Positions 51,200 through 61,497 of a stretch of DNA of 64,000 bases are shown one piece after another. The first letter of the stretch is position 1, and every line of letters begins with the position of its first letter. The DNA comes from Fimenecus sp964540535 (lineage in GTDB: Bacteria > Bacillota > Clostridia > Oscillospirales > Acutalibacteraceae): assembly GCA_964540535.1 (NCBI GenBank), contig CAZIMO010000005.1, positions 124,001 to 188,000 on the forward strand. Direction: 5' to 3'. The notes below the pieces were generated by a model. It was not told the origin of the DNA, made no database searches, and saw only the letters and a program-made list of their open reading frames with translations. The position numbers and the translations under genes were made by a program.

Positions 51200-54100
51200 A
51201 TGCAAACAAAGAGTAAAAAGCTTCTGAGTATTTTTCTTTGTGCCGTGCTTATCTGCACAATGCTGATACCGGGCATTACCTCGTTTTCAGCAGACATCAC
51301 AATGGAAATAACTTATGACGGCGCACCTGTCACCGAAACACTTTCGGTTCAGGAATACCGTTCGCTTGAACTTGGATATACGCTGTCGGCAGATATGCCG
51401 GACGGTGCGTATGTTGAGTGGTCAAGCAATCAGCCCCTGCTTGCGGGTGTTGACAGCAACGGTAAAGTCACAGGCTATGACTATTCAAAAGCCGCAATAT
51501 TCCAAAAATGGCTTGATGAAGATGTGCGTTCAACGCCCGTAGTCGGCGAATCAATGGCAAATGCTATTGAAAGCGCTATTGCAAGCGCAGGGATAGACAT
51601 TGAAACTGCGGATACAAACACAATTGTCGCTCTTGTAAGAACCATTGCAGGCGATTCACTTGCAGACAGACTGCAATCAATGCTTGACAATATGACAATT
51701 GAAATTACAGCCACTCTTTTCGACGCTAACGGCAACGAGCTTGCAACAGATACTGTAACGGTTATAGTTGAAAAAAGCGTTATTGCGTCTGTTGCTCCCA
51801 CAGGTGTGCATATTACAAATAAAAATACAGTGCCTACAACAGTTGCAGTGGGTTCAACCGTTCAGCTTTACGGCGCATGCACTCCCGTTCGTCTGAAACA
51901 GGGCATCAAATGGTCAATGGGCAGTTCAGCTCTTGATTCCTCTTCAAAGAACCATGCAACAGTTTCTTCTGACGGCTTGGTAACTTTTACATCAGTTGGT
52001 GAAGCTACTGTAAGAGTAAATCCCGAAAGCACGCTCTATGCTGCTTTTTCAGACACAATCAAGTTCACGGTTGTTGACCCGTCAGAGCTTCCTGTTACTG
52101 ATTTTACAATCAGCGGTGAAACAAAGGTGAATGAGGGCGAAACAACTCAGTTATCAGTCGCTGATCTTGTACCCGCAGGTGCATATATCGGAGATATCGA
52201 GTGGTCGTCGTCCGATTCGTCAGTTGCAATGGTTGACCAGAACGGTGTTGTAACAGGTCTTGACGGAGGAAGCGGACTTACATATTCTAAAACTGCAACT
52301 ATTTACGCCAAGATAGGCGAGGTTACACGCTCGGTAACAGTAACGGTTTCAAGAAGCTTAATAGGCTCAACAATATCGGGCGTTGAAATAAGCGGTGATA
52401 CTGCTGTCGGTATAGGCAACACATCAAGCTATACAGCAACAATTACTCCGTCACGTCTCAGCTCAAATTCCGATGTTGTTAAGAGATGGGGTGTTATTGA
52501 CCCTGTAACACAAGAAAAAATTTATGTTACGGACGGTGAAGCAACCGACGGAATAGGCAAAATTGACAGCAACGGTAATTTTACAGGTGTTTCAAGCGGT
52601 AAATCTACAATATTTGTAGACGCTGAATACAACGGAACGGTTGTTACAAATACCTTTGAGGTAATTGTCGGTAACGCTATTACTGATTTCGCCATTTCGG
52701 GTAATCTTTCAGTTGAAGAGGGCGCAACAACCCAGCTTTCAATAACTTCAATAACTCCCGTTGATTATGACCCTGCGCTTTTAGAGACAGTTGTTTGGAC
52801 TGTTGAAAATCCAAGCATTGCCTATGTTGACGAAAACGGTGTTGTAACAGGTCTTGACGGCGGCGCGGTAACAATTATCAGACCTAACACCAAAACGACC
52901 ACTGTAACAGCGACAGTTGCCGGTGTTTCAAAAAGTGTTCAAATAACAGTAAGCAGTACAAGACTCAACACATATACAGGCGGTTATATTGACGGACCCG
53001 ACGCGGTTGTTGTTGATTTCCCGCATACATATACATCGGTTCATTCACCTGCCAGAGTTGATACTTCCCGTCAGTATTGGGGAATTGCATACGATGACGG
53101 TCAGTCACCCTGGGGTTCAACAACCAACAACAGTTTCCTTACTTCGTTTGACGGAAACACAGATAACTCATACGCTTCAATCGACAGTAAAACAGCTCTT
53201 GTTACCGGTAAAAAGGCGGGAACAATTGAAATTTGGACATATATGGCGAGAAATCTTACTTCTCATCAGAATTTGTCCCGTCAGATAGATGTAGTTGAGC
53301 TTACTCCCAAGAGTATAACTATTACCGCTCCTGAAAAATATGAATACCTTGAGGGTAATACAGAGCTTGACCTTACAGGCTTGGTTGTAAAAATCACATA
53401 TGATAAAAATGAACTTGCGCAGTATTATCCCGAAGCTGCTGATTGGTCTGAAGATCAAATGACGGTTGAGGTAACCGATTATGAGGTCGGTTCAATAAAC
53501 AACGCTTTGCTTGACAATGAACAGTATATTATTGTTACTGTTACAAGAGCAGGCAAAGAAATGCGCGCAATTTTCCCTGTGCTTGTAAAATCAAAGCAGG
53601 TTGACACAATCGATATTACCGAAACTCCGCGTTATCAGTATCTCGAGGGCGAAACCGAGCTTGACCTTGACGGACTCAAGGTTATTGCAAACTATCTCAA
53701 TGCAGAAAGCGAAGAGATTACAAACTACACAGTAAATACTAATGATTTTAACCCGACTATTCTTGACGTTGAGCAGTATATAACAGTAACATATACCCAT
53801 GCAGGCAGAAGTGCTTCTGATACATTCCCGATAATCATTTACGGCATACCTGTTGTGAACGTTACAACCGAGCCTGCCGATTATTCGGGCGAATGGACAA
53901 AAGACGATATTACATTTACTTTAGACAGTACACATCAGACTGACGGAATTACATACTATTATAAATCAAATTCCGATACGGGTTGGACAGCACTTTCGGG
54001 AAATACTCTCACCGTTGATACAAGTATTGAAGAAACATATTATTTCAAGGCAGTCAACGGCAAAGATATTGAGAGTGCAGAAACAATCGGTTATAAAGTG

Positions 54101-57100
54101 AGCATTGATAAGGTAACTCCTGTATTTACGATTACTCCCGAAACAACCGATATTACAAATCAGTCATATAATGTGACTGTGAATGTCGGTACAATAGGCG
54201 CTTCGGGCATTCAAAGCATTACTCTTGACGGCAAGGATATTACAGGCAAAACTCAGTTCACAGTAGATGAAAACGGAACTTATACCGTTAAAATCACAAC
54301 TGTCAGCGGACTTGAAGCAGAAGAAAGCATAGTAATCAACAATATTGATAAAACTGCTCCTGCAATCACAAATATTACGGTTGAACATAAAAATAACGGC
54401 GGATTTGCAAGATTTATTAACAAGATCACTTTCGGCTTGTTCTTCAACGAGGCTGTTGAGGCAACAATAACTGCCGAAGATTACGGTGTTGCAGGCGTTG
54501 ACTTTATTGAATACCGTTATCTTGACGTAAACGGCGATTCGTTAGGCGATTGGGCAGTTTATGACGAAAACAATAAGCCTTCACAGGACCCAGACTTTAA
54601 AGGCTATATCGAAGCAAGAGTTACCGACAAGGCAACTAATGTTTCAGACAGCTATTATTCAGAGGGCTATGTAATTGACGGTACACAGCCTACTGACATT
54701 GTTGTTACTGCAAAGGATGCAGATGGACTTTATGTCAGCGATACATGGACTTCAACAAATGTAACGCTTGAGCTTTCATCAACAGCGTTTTCTGACGTCT
54801 ATATGTATTATTACAGCGTTGACGGCGGAGAAACCTGGAATGAGGTTGACGGCAATACAATTACAGCGTCAGCACACGGAATTGCCGAATATCAGTTCAA
54901 GGCGGAGTCCTATTCTGCTCTTGAAAGTGCAGTAACTCCATTTACTGTAAAAATTGATAAGACCCAGCCGGTTGTCCGTGTTGATTTTGAGGGTACATTC
55001 GGCAGATGGACTTCCGGTAATGTGAAGTTCAGTTTCTCAACACTCAGCGAAGCAATTTCGGGTATTACATATTATTACAGCACAGACGGTGTTAATTGGA
55101 TTGAAATTACAACAGGCGATGAAATTCTTCTTAATGAAAATACAAATGCAACCTATGTTTTCAAGGCAGTAAACGGCGCAGGCGTTGAGAGCAACCCCTC
55201 AGACAGCTATAAAGTAATGATTGACAATGTTGCACCGTCCATTCAGTTTACTCCTGAAAAGACAGAGTTTACAACCGAACCTTATGATATTGCATTAAAT
55301 ATCGCTTTCGGCGAAGCAGGACTTAATTCTGTCAGCGTAAACGGTGTTGACATTACAGGTCAAGATAAATTAACAGTAAGCGAAAACGGAACTTATGTAT
55401 TTGTAATGACAGGCAATAACGGTCTTACATCTACCGAGGTTTTAAAGGTTGAAAACTTTATTTCATATGAAATTAAAGTAACAAATATTGATTTTTCAAG
55501 CGAAAACGGCTTTGCGAACTATTTCAATGAGCCATTCGGCAAGTATTTCAGCGAAAATGTCACAGTTTCAATGGACGCTTCATGCAACGACGGTTCAATC
55601 GGCAAAATTGAATACCGTTTACTTGACGAAAACGGCAATCCCACAGGCGAATGGACAGTTTATGACAGCGAAAATAAGCCTGTTATAGACGCAAACTTCA
55701 AGGGCAGTGTTGAGGCTCGCGCTTATGATACAACAGGCACAAAAATGTCTGAAATCGTAAAGAGCGAGGGCATAACAGTTGACTTTATCGCGCCTACAGC
55801 TCCTGTAATTTCTGCAACCGCTAACGGTGAGGAGTACACAGGAGAATGGACAAACGGCGAAATCGAAGCAGCCCTTTCATCAACTGCATATTCAAGCGTT
55901 TATGAATATTATTACCGTATTGATGGCGGTGAGTGGCAAAAGCTCAGCGGAAATACCGTAACTCTTAAAGATGTCGGTGAGCATAATTATGAGTTTAAGG
56001 CAGTTTCAAAGGCAAATCTTGAAAGTGCAGTATCAAAGCTTTCAACAAAATTTGAAAATGCGGCTCCTGCACTTGCAATAGCAGTTGACGGTACAATCGG
56101 TCACAGAACTTATGACGATGTAACCTTCACACTCTCTTCACCCAACACCATTTCGGGTATTACTTATTATTACAATCTCGGCGAGGGCTGGGTTGAAATG
56201 GAAGATGATACTGTTGAAATCAATACAACCTGCGATAATACCTATGCATTTAAGGCAGTAAACGGCGCAGGCGTTGAAAGCTATCAAAGCCCGTCATATC
56301 GTGTAATTGTTGATAAGAATTATCTTCTTGTTGAAAAGAAGCCTATTCTTAATGTAACAGTAAGCGGTACAGCAGGCGAGTGGACTTCAAATTCAGTTTT
56401 ATTTACTCTCACATCAACAGAGTGCGAGGGCGAAGTTACATATTATTATGATAACGGTAACGGCTGGCAGGCAATGAACAGCAATATCCTTGCTGTTACA
56501 AGCCTCGGAACTGAAACCTATAAGTTCAAGGCTGTTGACGAAACAGGTCGAGAAAGCACAGAAAGCGCAGAATACAGCGTAATGCTTGATACCGTTGCGC
56601 CTAATGTTTCAGTTGCTCTTGACGATGCGAATTTCACAAACTCAACACGCACCGCAGCTGTAACAGCCATGGCAGGCATTTCCGGCATTAAGTCAATTAC
56701 AGTAAACGGCACTGACATTACCGAATCAGAAAGCTTCACAGTAAACGAAAACGGCAAATATACCGTAACAGTAGTAGCAAATAACGGCTTGAGCGCAACA
56801 ACAGTGCTTACAGTAGCGAGCTTTGACTACGAAGCTCCCGATGTAACGGATATTACAATGGAGCACAAGAATAACGGCGGATTTGCAAGATTTATCAATG
56901 CAATCACATTCGGTTTGTTCTTCAATGAAGAAATTGAAGTAACAGTATCAGCAGAAGATACAGGCGCATCGGGACTTGACAGAATAGAATACAGACTTCT
57001 TGATGCAAACGGAACAGCAATAAGCGAATGGCTCACATACAATGAAGCGGATAAACCCACAGTGGATGTAGAGTTCAAGGGCTATGTAGAAGCAAGAGCA

Positions 57101-60100
57101 GTAGATAAAGCAGGCAATACATCACCTGTACTTACATCAAGAGGATTTGTGGTAGATACAGAAAATCCTGCAAATATAGCAGTAACAGCAACAGTTGACG
57201 GCGCAGAGTATGACGGAACATTCACATCACAGGATGTAGTACTTACACCGAGCGCAACAGCATTCTCAGATATTCACTCATATATGTATAAAGTGGATAA
57301 CGGCGAATGGAATGTAATGACAACTGAAAGCATAGTGGCTCTTGACGGAGTACATACATACAGCTTCAAGGCAGTATCAAACGCAAATCTTGAAAGCGAT
57401 ACAGTATCAGTCACAACCAAGGTAGAAAAGGGAACACCCGAATTAACAGTAAATGTTGCAGGCGCAACAGATAGTTGGACATCAGCAGATGTAGTGTTCA
57501 CACTTTCAAGCACAAACGGCAATTCAGGCACAACTTATTACTACAACAACGGTAAGGGCTGGCAGGCAATGGACAGCAATGTTCTTACAGTAAGCGAGAA
57601 TGTGAATGCAGAATACAGCTTCAAGGCAGTAAACGGCGCAGGCACAGAAAGCTCTGTATCAGACAGCTACATTGTAATGCTTGATAAGACTGTTCCAGAA
57701 ATTTCAGTTACACCAAACGAAACAGACTTTACAAACAAAGATGTAACTCTTGATGTAAAGGTTACTGATAACAGCATTTGCGGTGTTGCAGGAACAAAAG
57801 TAAACGGCGATGCGCTTAACGCAGATAAATACACAGTAAGCGAAAACGGAACATATATGTTCACAGTAACTCTTAATAACGGCAACAAAGCGTCATACAT
57901 CGTTACAGTTTCAAATATTGATAAGGAAGCTCCGGCAGTAACCGAAATCAATACAGGCAAAGAAAATTCTGTTGTAAACAGCGTTAAGATTTACGGTGAT
58001 GAAACAACAGTAACAATCACAGCAGAAGATACAGGCGTATCGGGCATTGCAAAGATAGAGTACAGAGCAGTAAATACGGAAAAGCTTCTTGCGAAAATGG
58101 GTATTAACGGCTTCTGGAAAGAATATGACGCAAACGATAAGCCTGTGCTTGAAGATAACTTTAAAGGCTATGTCGAAGTAAGAGTAACCGACAATGCAGG
58201 TAATGTTTCAGAGATTTTAACAAGTGCAGATATTCTTGTTGATACTAAAGCACCCGAAATCAAGGCTGAAACAGCTTACAACGGCGAATGGACCAAAGAA
58301 AATATTGAGTTTGTCCTCACAGGGGAAGCAGATTCAGACATTGCATACTATATGATTAAGGCTGACAGCGGTGAGTGGACTGATCTCGACACGGATACCT
58401 TTACAGCAAGCAAAGAGGGAACACATACCTACGGCTTCAAGGCAGTATCAAATGCAGGCCACGAGAGTGAAGCAGTGTATTTTGATACAAGCATTGAAAA
58501 GACCGCTCCTGTAACAGAAATTTCTGTATTCGGAACAGTCGGTGAATGGACAACAGGTGCAGTATCATTCGTACTTAAAACCGAAAATGCTCTTTCGGGC
58601 GTAAAATATTACTATGATAACGGCAACGGCTGGACAGAAATTCACGGCGATACGCTTACAGTTACAGCTGATATAAATGCTGAATACACATTTAAGACTG
58701 TAAACGGCGCAGGCGTTGAAAGCGTTTACGAAACTGTTTATAAGGTAATGAAGGATTCTGTATTGCCGACAGTTAAGGCCGAATACAGCGAGCATACACC
58801 GAATGACGCACTCACAATCCCCGTTGAAATTACAACAGGTATTTCGGGAATAAAAGCAGTAACTGTTGACGGACAGGACATTACCGAATCAGAAAGCTTC
58901 ACAGTAAATGAAAACGGCAAATATACCGTAACAGTAGTAGCAAATAACGGCTTGAGCGCAACAACAGTGCTTACAGTAGCGAGCTTTGACTACGAAGCTC
59001 CCGATGTAACGGATATTACAATGGAGCACAAGAATAACGGCGGATTTGCAAGATTTATCAATGCAATCACATTCGGTTTGTTCTTCAATGAAGAAATTGA
59101 AGTAACAGTATCAGCAGAAGATACAGGCGCATCGGGACTTGACAGAATAGAATACAGACTTCTTGATGCAAACGGAACAGCAATAAGCGAATGGCTCACA
59201 TACAATGAAGCGGATAAACCCACAGTGGATGTAGAGTTCAAGGGCTATGTAGAAGCAAGAGCAGTAGATAAAGCAGGCAATACATCACCTGTACTTACAT
59301 CAAGAGGATTTGTGGTAGATACAGAAAATCCTGCAAATATAGCAGTAACAGCAACAGTTGACGGCGCAGAGTATGACGGAACATTCACATCACAGGATGT
59401 AGTACTTACACCGAGCGCAACAGCATTCTCAGATATTCACTCATATATGTATAAAGTGGATAACGGCGAATGGAATGTAATGACAACTGAAAGCATAGTG
59501 GCTCTTGACGGAGTACATACATACAGCTTCAAGGCAGTATCAAACGCAAATCTTGAAAGCGATACAGTATCAGTCACAACCAAGGTAGAAAAGGGAACAC
59601 CCGAATTAACAGTAAATGTTGCAGGCGCAACAGATAGTTGGACATCAGCAGATGTAGTGTTCACACTTTCAAGCACAAACGGCAATTCAGGCACAACTTA
59701 TTACTACAACAACGGTAAGGGCTGGCAGGCAATGGACAGCAATGTTCTTACAGTAAGCGAGAATGTGAATGCAGAATACAGCTTCAAGGCAGTGAACGGT
59801 GCAGGCACAGAAAGCCTTGTATCAGACAGCTACATTGTAATGCTTGATAAGACTGTTCCCGAAGTTTTATCAATGGAAGTGCTTTCAAACGGCAAGAGCT
59901 TTGAAAACGGTGCAATTCTCACAAACGGAGTTACAATTACTCTTTCAGCCCGTTCAAATTCAGGTATTGCAAAATATCAGTACAGCCTCAACGGCGGCGA
60001 GTGGGTTGATATGGAATCAGACACTATCAAGGTAACAGAAGAAGGCTTCTATTCATACTGCTTCCGCGCAGTTTCAAATTCGGGTACAGTAAGCGAAATG

Positions 60101-60274
60101 AAGCAGATTGCGTTCACCTATGATAAGGATTATAACCCCAATAATTATGTTACAGGAGTTAATATTCCCAATACAGAGGTTATAACAACAGTATCAGCTT
60201 CACTTGTTCCTGTGGTTATTGCCGCCGCACTCATTCTTATCAAGAAAAAGAATAAAGATGAAAACAACGACTGA
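51200..60274 (+). CDS. Giant multidomain surface protein with Ig-like repeats (3024 aa)
   Basis: A signal peptide (about 1-32) is followed by several BIG2-type Ig-like domains (about 200-590, each with a VTISG…GVVTGLDGG pattern). Two group-3 Ig-like domains follow (about 700-895, YEYLEGNTELDL and YQYLEGETELDL). From about 896 to 2990 there are five supermodules of about 360 aa, each built of GEWT…YYY…FKAVNGAG, an ENGTY unit and a GGFARFIN…FGLFFNE unit, OmpL47-like in style. The C-terminus has IPNTE, one membrane helix (about 2992-3012) and KKKNKDENND, like a degenerate sortase signal. Residues 1839-2165 and 2560-2886 are nearly identical. The likely role is adhesion or cell-surface coating, but the ligand is unknown. 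Confidence 0.85.
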   Translation: MQTKSKKLLSIFLCAVLICTMLIPGITSFSADITMEITYDGAPVTETLSVQEYRSLELGYTLSADMPDGAYVEWSSNQPLLAGVDSNGKVTGYDYSKAAIFQKWLDEDVRSTPVVGESMANAIESAIASAGIDIETADTNTIVALVRTIAGDSLADRLQSMLDNMTIEITATLFDANGNELATDTVTVIVEKSVIASVAPTGVHITNKNTVPTTVAVGSTVQLYGACTPVRLKQGIKWSMGSSALDSSSKNHATVSSDGLVTFTSVGEATVRVNPESTLYAAFSDTIKFTVVDPSELPVTDFTISGETKVNEGETTQLSVADLVPAGAYIGDIEWSSSDSSVAMVDQNGVVTGLDGGSGLTYSKTATIYAKIGEVTRSVTVTVSRSLIGSTISGVEISGDTAVGIGNTSSYTATITPSRLSSNSDVVKRWGVIDPVTQEKIYVTDGEATDGIGKIDSNGNFTGVSSGKSTIFVDAEYNGTVVTNTFEVIVGNAITDFAISGNLSVEEGATTQLSITSITPVDYDPALLETVVWTVENPSIAYVDENGVVTGLDGGAVTIIRPNTKTTTVTATVAGVSKSVQITVSSTRLNTYTGGYIDGPDAVVVDFPHTYTSVHSPARVDTSRQYWGIAYDDGQSPWGSTTNNSFLTSFDGNTDNSYASIDSKTALVTGKKAGTIEIWTYMARNLTSHQNLSRQIDVVELTPKSITITAPEKYEYLEGNTELDLTGLVVKITYDKNELAQYYPEAADWSEDQMTVEVTDYEVGSINNALLDNEQYIIVTVTRAGKEMRAIFPVLVKSKQVDTIDITETPRYQYLEGETELDLDGLKVIANYLNAESEEITNYTVNTNDFNPTILDVEQYITVTYTHAGRSASDTFPIIIYGIPVVNVTTEPADYSGEWTKDDITFTLDSTHQTDGITYYYKSNSDTGWTALSGNTLTVDTSIEETYYFKAVNGKDIESAETIGYKVSIDKVTPVFTITPETTDITNQSYNVTVNVGTIGASGIQSITLDGKDITGKTQFTVDENGTYTVKITTVSGLEAEESIVINNIDKTAPAITNITVEHKNNGGFARFINKITFGLFFNEAVEATITAEDYGVAGVDFIEYRYLDVNGDSLGDWAVYDENNKPSQDPDFKGYIEARVTDKATNVSDSYYSEGYVIDGTQPTDIVVTAKDADGLYVSDTWTSTNVTLELSSTAFSDVYMYYYSVDGGETWNEVDGNTITASAHGIAEYQFKAESYSALESAVTPFTVKIDKTQPVVRVDFEGTFGRWTSGNVKFSFSTLSEAISGITYYYSTDGVNWIEITTGDEILLNENTNATYVFKAVNGAGVESNPSDSYKVMIDNVAPSIQFTPEKTEFTTEPYDIALNIAFGEAGLNSVSVNGVDITGQDKLTVSENGTYVFVMTGNNGLTSTEVLKVENFISYEIKVTNIDFSSENGFANYFNEPFGKYFSENVTVSMDASCNDGSIGKIEYRLLDENGNPTGEWTVYDSENKPVIDANFKGSVEARAYDTTGTKMSEIVKSEGITVDFIAPTAPVISATANGEEYTGEWTNGEIEAALSSTAYSSVYEYYYRIDGGEWQKLSGNTVTLKDVGEHNYEFKAVSKANLESAVSKLSTKFENAAPALAIAVDGTIGHRTYDDVTFTLSSPNTISGITYYYNLGEGWVEMEDDTVEINTTCDNTYAFKAVNGAGVESYQSPSYRVIVDKNYLLVEKKPILNVTVSGTAGEWTSNSVLFTLTSTECEGEVTYYYDNGNGWQAMNSNILAVTSLGTETYKFKAVDETGRESTESAEYSVMLDTVAPNVSVALDDANFTNSTRTAAVTAMAGISGIKSITVNGTDITESESFTVNENGKYTVTVVANNGLSATTVLTVASFDYEAPDVTDITMEHKNNGGFARFINAITFGLFFNEEIEVTVSAEDTGASGLDRIEYRLLDANGTAISEWLTYNEADKPTVDVEFKGYVEARAVDKAGNTSPVLTSRGFVVDTENPANIAVTATVDGAEYDGTFTSQDVVLTPSATAFSDIHSYMYKVDNGEWNVMTTESIVALDGVHTYSFKAVSNANLESDTVSVTTKVEKGTPELTVNVAGATDSWTSADVVFTLSSTNGNSGTTYYYNNGKGWQAMDSNVLTVSENVNAEYSFKAVNGAGTESSVSDSYIVMLDKTVPEISVTPNETDFTNKDVTLDVKVTDNSICGVAGTKVNGDALNADKYTVSENGTYMFTVTLNNGNKASYIVTVSNIDKEAPAVTEINTGKENSVVNSVKIYGDETTVTITAEDTGVSGIAKIEYRAVNTEKLLAKMGINGFWKEYDANDKPVLEDNFKGYVEVRVTDNAGNVSEILTSADILVDTKAPEIKAETAYNGEWTKENIEFVLTGEADSDIAYYMIKADSGEWTDLDTDTFTASKEGTHTYGFKAVSNAGHESEAVYFDTSIEKTAPVTEISVFGTVGEWTTGAVSFVLKTENALSGVKYYYDNGNGWTEIHGDTLTVTADINAEYTFKTVNGAGVESVYETVYKVMKDSVLPTVKAEYSEHTPNDALTIPVEITTGISGIKAVTVDGQDITESESFTVNENGKYTVTVVANNGLSATTVLTVASFDYEAPDVTDITMEHKNNGGFARFINAITFGLFFNEEIEVTVSAEDTGASGLDRIEYRLLDANGTAISEWLTYNEADKPTVDVEFKGYVEARAVDKAGNTSPVLTSRGFVVDTENPANIAVTATVDGAEYDGTFTSQDVVLTPSATAFSDIHSYMYKVDNGEWNVMTTESIVALDGVHTYSFKAVSNANLESDTVSVTTKVEKGTPELTVNVAGATDSWTSADVVFTLSSTNGNSGTTYYYNNGKGWQAMDSNVLTVSENVNAEYSFKAVNGAGTESLVSDSYIVMLDKTVPEVLSMEVLSNGKSFENGAILTNGVTITLSARSNSGIAKYQYSLNGGEWVDMESDTIKVTEEGFYSYCFRAVSNSGTVSEMKQIAFTYDKDYNPNNYVTGVNIPNTEVITTVSASLVPVVIAAALILIKKKNKDENND
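56714..57696 (+). repeat. 983-bp internal repeat, copy A
   Basis: It is nearly identical to 58877-59859 at an offset of 2163 bp (721 codons). I count about five mismatches by eye. It covers roughly one supermodule of the giant surface protein. Its codons are unusually rich in A-ending forms (GTA, ACA, GCA, TCA) compared with the start of the gene. Confidence 0.92.
58877..59859 (+). repeat. 983-bp internal repeat, copy B
   Basis: This is the second copy of 56714-57696. The edges are sharp: flanking codons on both sides diverge at once, as expected after recent duplication or gene conversion between supermodules. Confidence 0.92.
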
Positions 60275-60300
60275 TTTTTAGCAGTTGCTGAATTCACGAA

Positions 60301-60343
60301 AAAACAGCCGCCCGCTTTTTAGCGAGTGGCTGTTTGTTGTAAT
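60301..60343 (+). terminator. Probable terminator of the surface-protein gene
   Basis: ACAGCC…CGC and GCG…GGCTGT arms pair with two internal mismatches around TTTTTA. TTGTTGT follows. An A run upstream could let it serve the convergent GNAT gene too. Confidence 0.65.
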
Positions 60344-60353
60344 GATTATATAT

Positions 60354-61124
60354 TTATTGATACCGTATATAGTTAATGAAACTAAGTGCTTTTCCATTTA
60401 ATCTATGTTTGAAACTATGTGACCAAGCAAGTGTATAGCCTGCGGCAATTGCTGTTTTTTGAGAAGCAATATTGCTGCAATCAGTTGTATAATAAGGTAC
60501 AATACCGCGATTAAGTATTTCAAGTGTAAGCTTATTAACCATTGCAGTCGCTAATCCTTGTCTACGATATTTATATGAAACATCAACTCCGAGTTGCCAC
60601 ATTGTTTCACTGTCCGCACTGGCACAGGCAATTCCTGCAATATCAGTTCCGTTAAACACTATTATGCCTAACGCTTCTGGGCGTAAAGATTTTTCGTTGT
60701 ACTGTAAGGCATTACTAAAATTTTTATGATTGTAAAAATTATGAATTTCTGTTTGTTCAACGATTTTTATAGTAAAGCCTTTGTTTAATTCAATAGGTTC
60801 TATATGGTCTAAATCAGGGAGAAAATAAGGATTAACACCATAAATAAACGGTGCGGTCATAACTTCATATTTTGACTTACCTAAAAGTTTTTTCTTTACA
60901 AAAGGAAGAATATCTTTTGAAGCATTGACAATGACTCCATGTCCCATTGTGATTATTTCACATCTTGGATTTCCAAAGGGGAGTTCGCGTCTGCCATTTT
61001 GTATTTTAGCTTCAGTGAATATTGTACCATCATTTAAGAAATCATTAGGATTACAGTTGTAATCTATTGATAACTGTTCACGTGCAATTCTAAAGATATC
61101 TTTTTTTGTTAATATGCTTTGCAA
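60354..61124 (-). CDS. GNAT-family N-acetyltransferase
   Basis: The 256-aa protein has a C-terminal GNAT domain with the acetyl-CoA loop YRRQGLATAMVNKLTLEIL and the following YYTTDCSNIASQKTAIAAGY. The N-terminal half of about 130 aa is of a type often seen in clostridial GNATs and is not otherwise recognised. GAGGAG lies 7 bases before TTG 61124, so this rare start is preferred to TTG 61139, which precedes the ribosome site. The gene is alone on the minus strand between two plus-strand units, and the substrate is unknown. Confidence 0.8.
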   Translation of the reverse strand: MQSILTKKDIFRIAREQLSIDYNCNPNDFLNDGTIFTEAKIQNGRRELPFGNPRCEIITMGHGVIVNASKDILPFVKKKLLGKSKYEVMTAPFIYGVNPYFLPDLDHIEPIELNKGFTIKIVEQTEIHNFYNHKNFSNALQYNEKSLRPEALGIIVFNGTDIAGIACASADSETMWQLGVDVSYKYRRQGLATAMVNKLTLEILNRGIVPYYTTDCSNIASQKTAIAAGYTLAWSHSFKHRLNGKALSFINYIRYQ

Positions 61125-61401
61125 TATACCACTCCTCAATATTCTAATAATATAATATCATATCACAATCAAGTGGTTTAGTAAATGATTTAACGCTTTT
61201 AATAGAAAATGATTGGTAAATATATAGTTAGTCTATGAAAAATAATCATATATAATTTCAATAACATTTTCTGTTATTATTGAAATACGGGAGATGAAAT
61301 TTAAGAAAAATTTTCCGCTTGAAAAGCGTTTTCCCATATGATAAACTGTAATTGTCCGTAAAGGATAGCGAAGCTTTTGCTCTTCTAATTTTAAGGAGAA
61401 T
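61125..61401. other. Non-coding region upstream of leader copy 2
   Basis: The stretch is AT-rich and holds no convincing gene. A hairpin TTCAATAA…TTATTGAA lies near 61258-61286. A possible promoter for the FTR-like gene (TTGAAA near 61319 with TAAACT 17 bp later) is weak. The minus-strand GNAT promoter must also lie here but is not clear. Confidence 0.4.
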
Positions 61402-61497
61402 TAGCGTGAAATATATGAAAGGAACGATACCGCGCATAAAAAGCTGTTTTTAAATAGCTCTTTGTGCTAATTCTGTATCGTATGGCGATTTTTATGG
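61402..61497 (+). promoter_or_regulatory. Conserved structured leader element, copy 2 (before the FTR-like gene)
   Basis: It is nearly identical to 27388-27485, with the same foldable pairs: CGATAC/GTATCG (61425-61430, 61475-61480) and GCATAAAAAGC/GCTCTTTGTGC (61434-61444, 61457-61467). A strong ribosome site AAGGAG precedes a 15-codon frame, GTG 61406 to TAA 61453, whose peptide (…KGTIPRIKSCF) parallels the one in copy 1 (…KGAIPCIKSRF). AAAGGA again abuts the outer helix and the gene's ATG lies just behind it. Confidence 0.7.

Noticed and set aside
56827..57078. Minus-strand frames duplicated at 56827-57078 and 58990-59241 as possible genes
   Set aside because: They are shadows of the repeated coding sequence of the giant surface protein. 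Their identity only reflects the 983-bp duplication.
51200..60274. Tandem repeats as a CRISPR or minisatellite array
   Set aside because: The repeats are long in-frame protein modules without short regular spacers.
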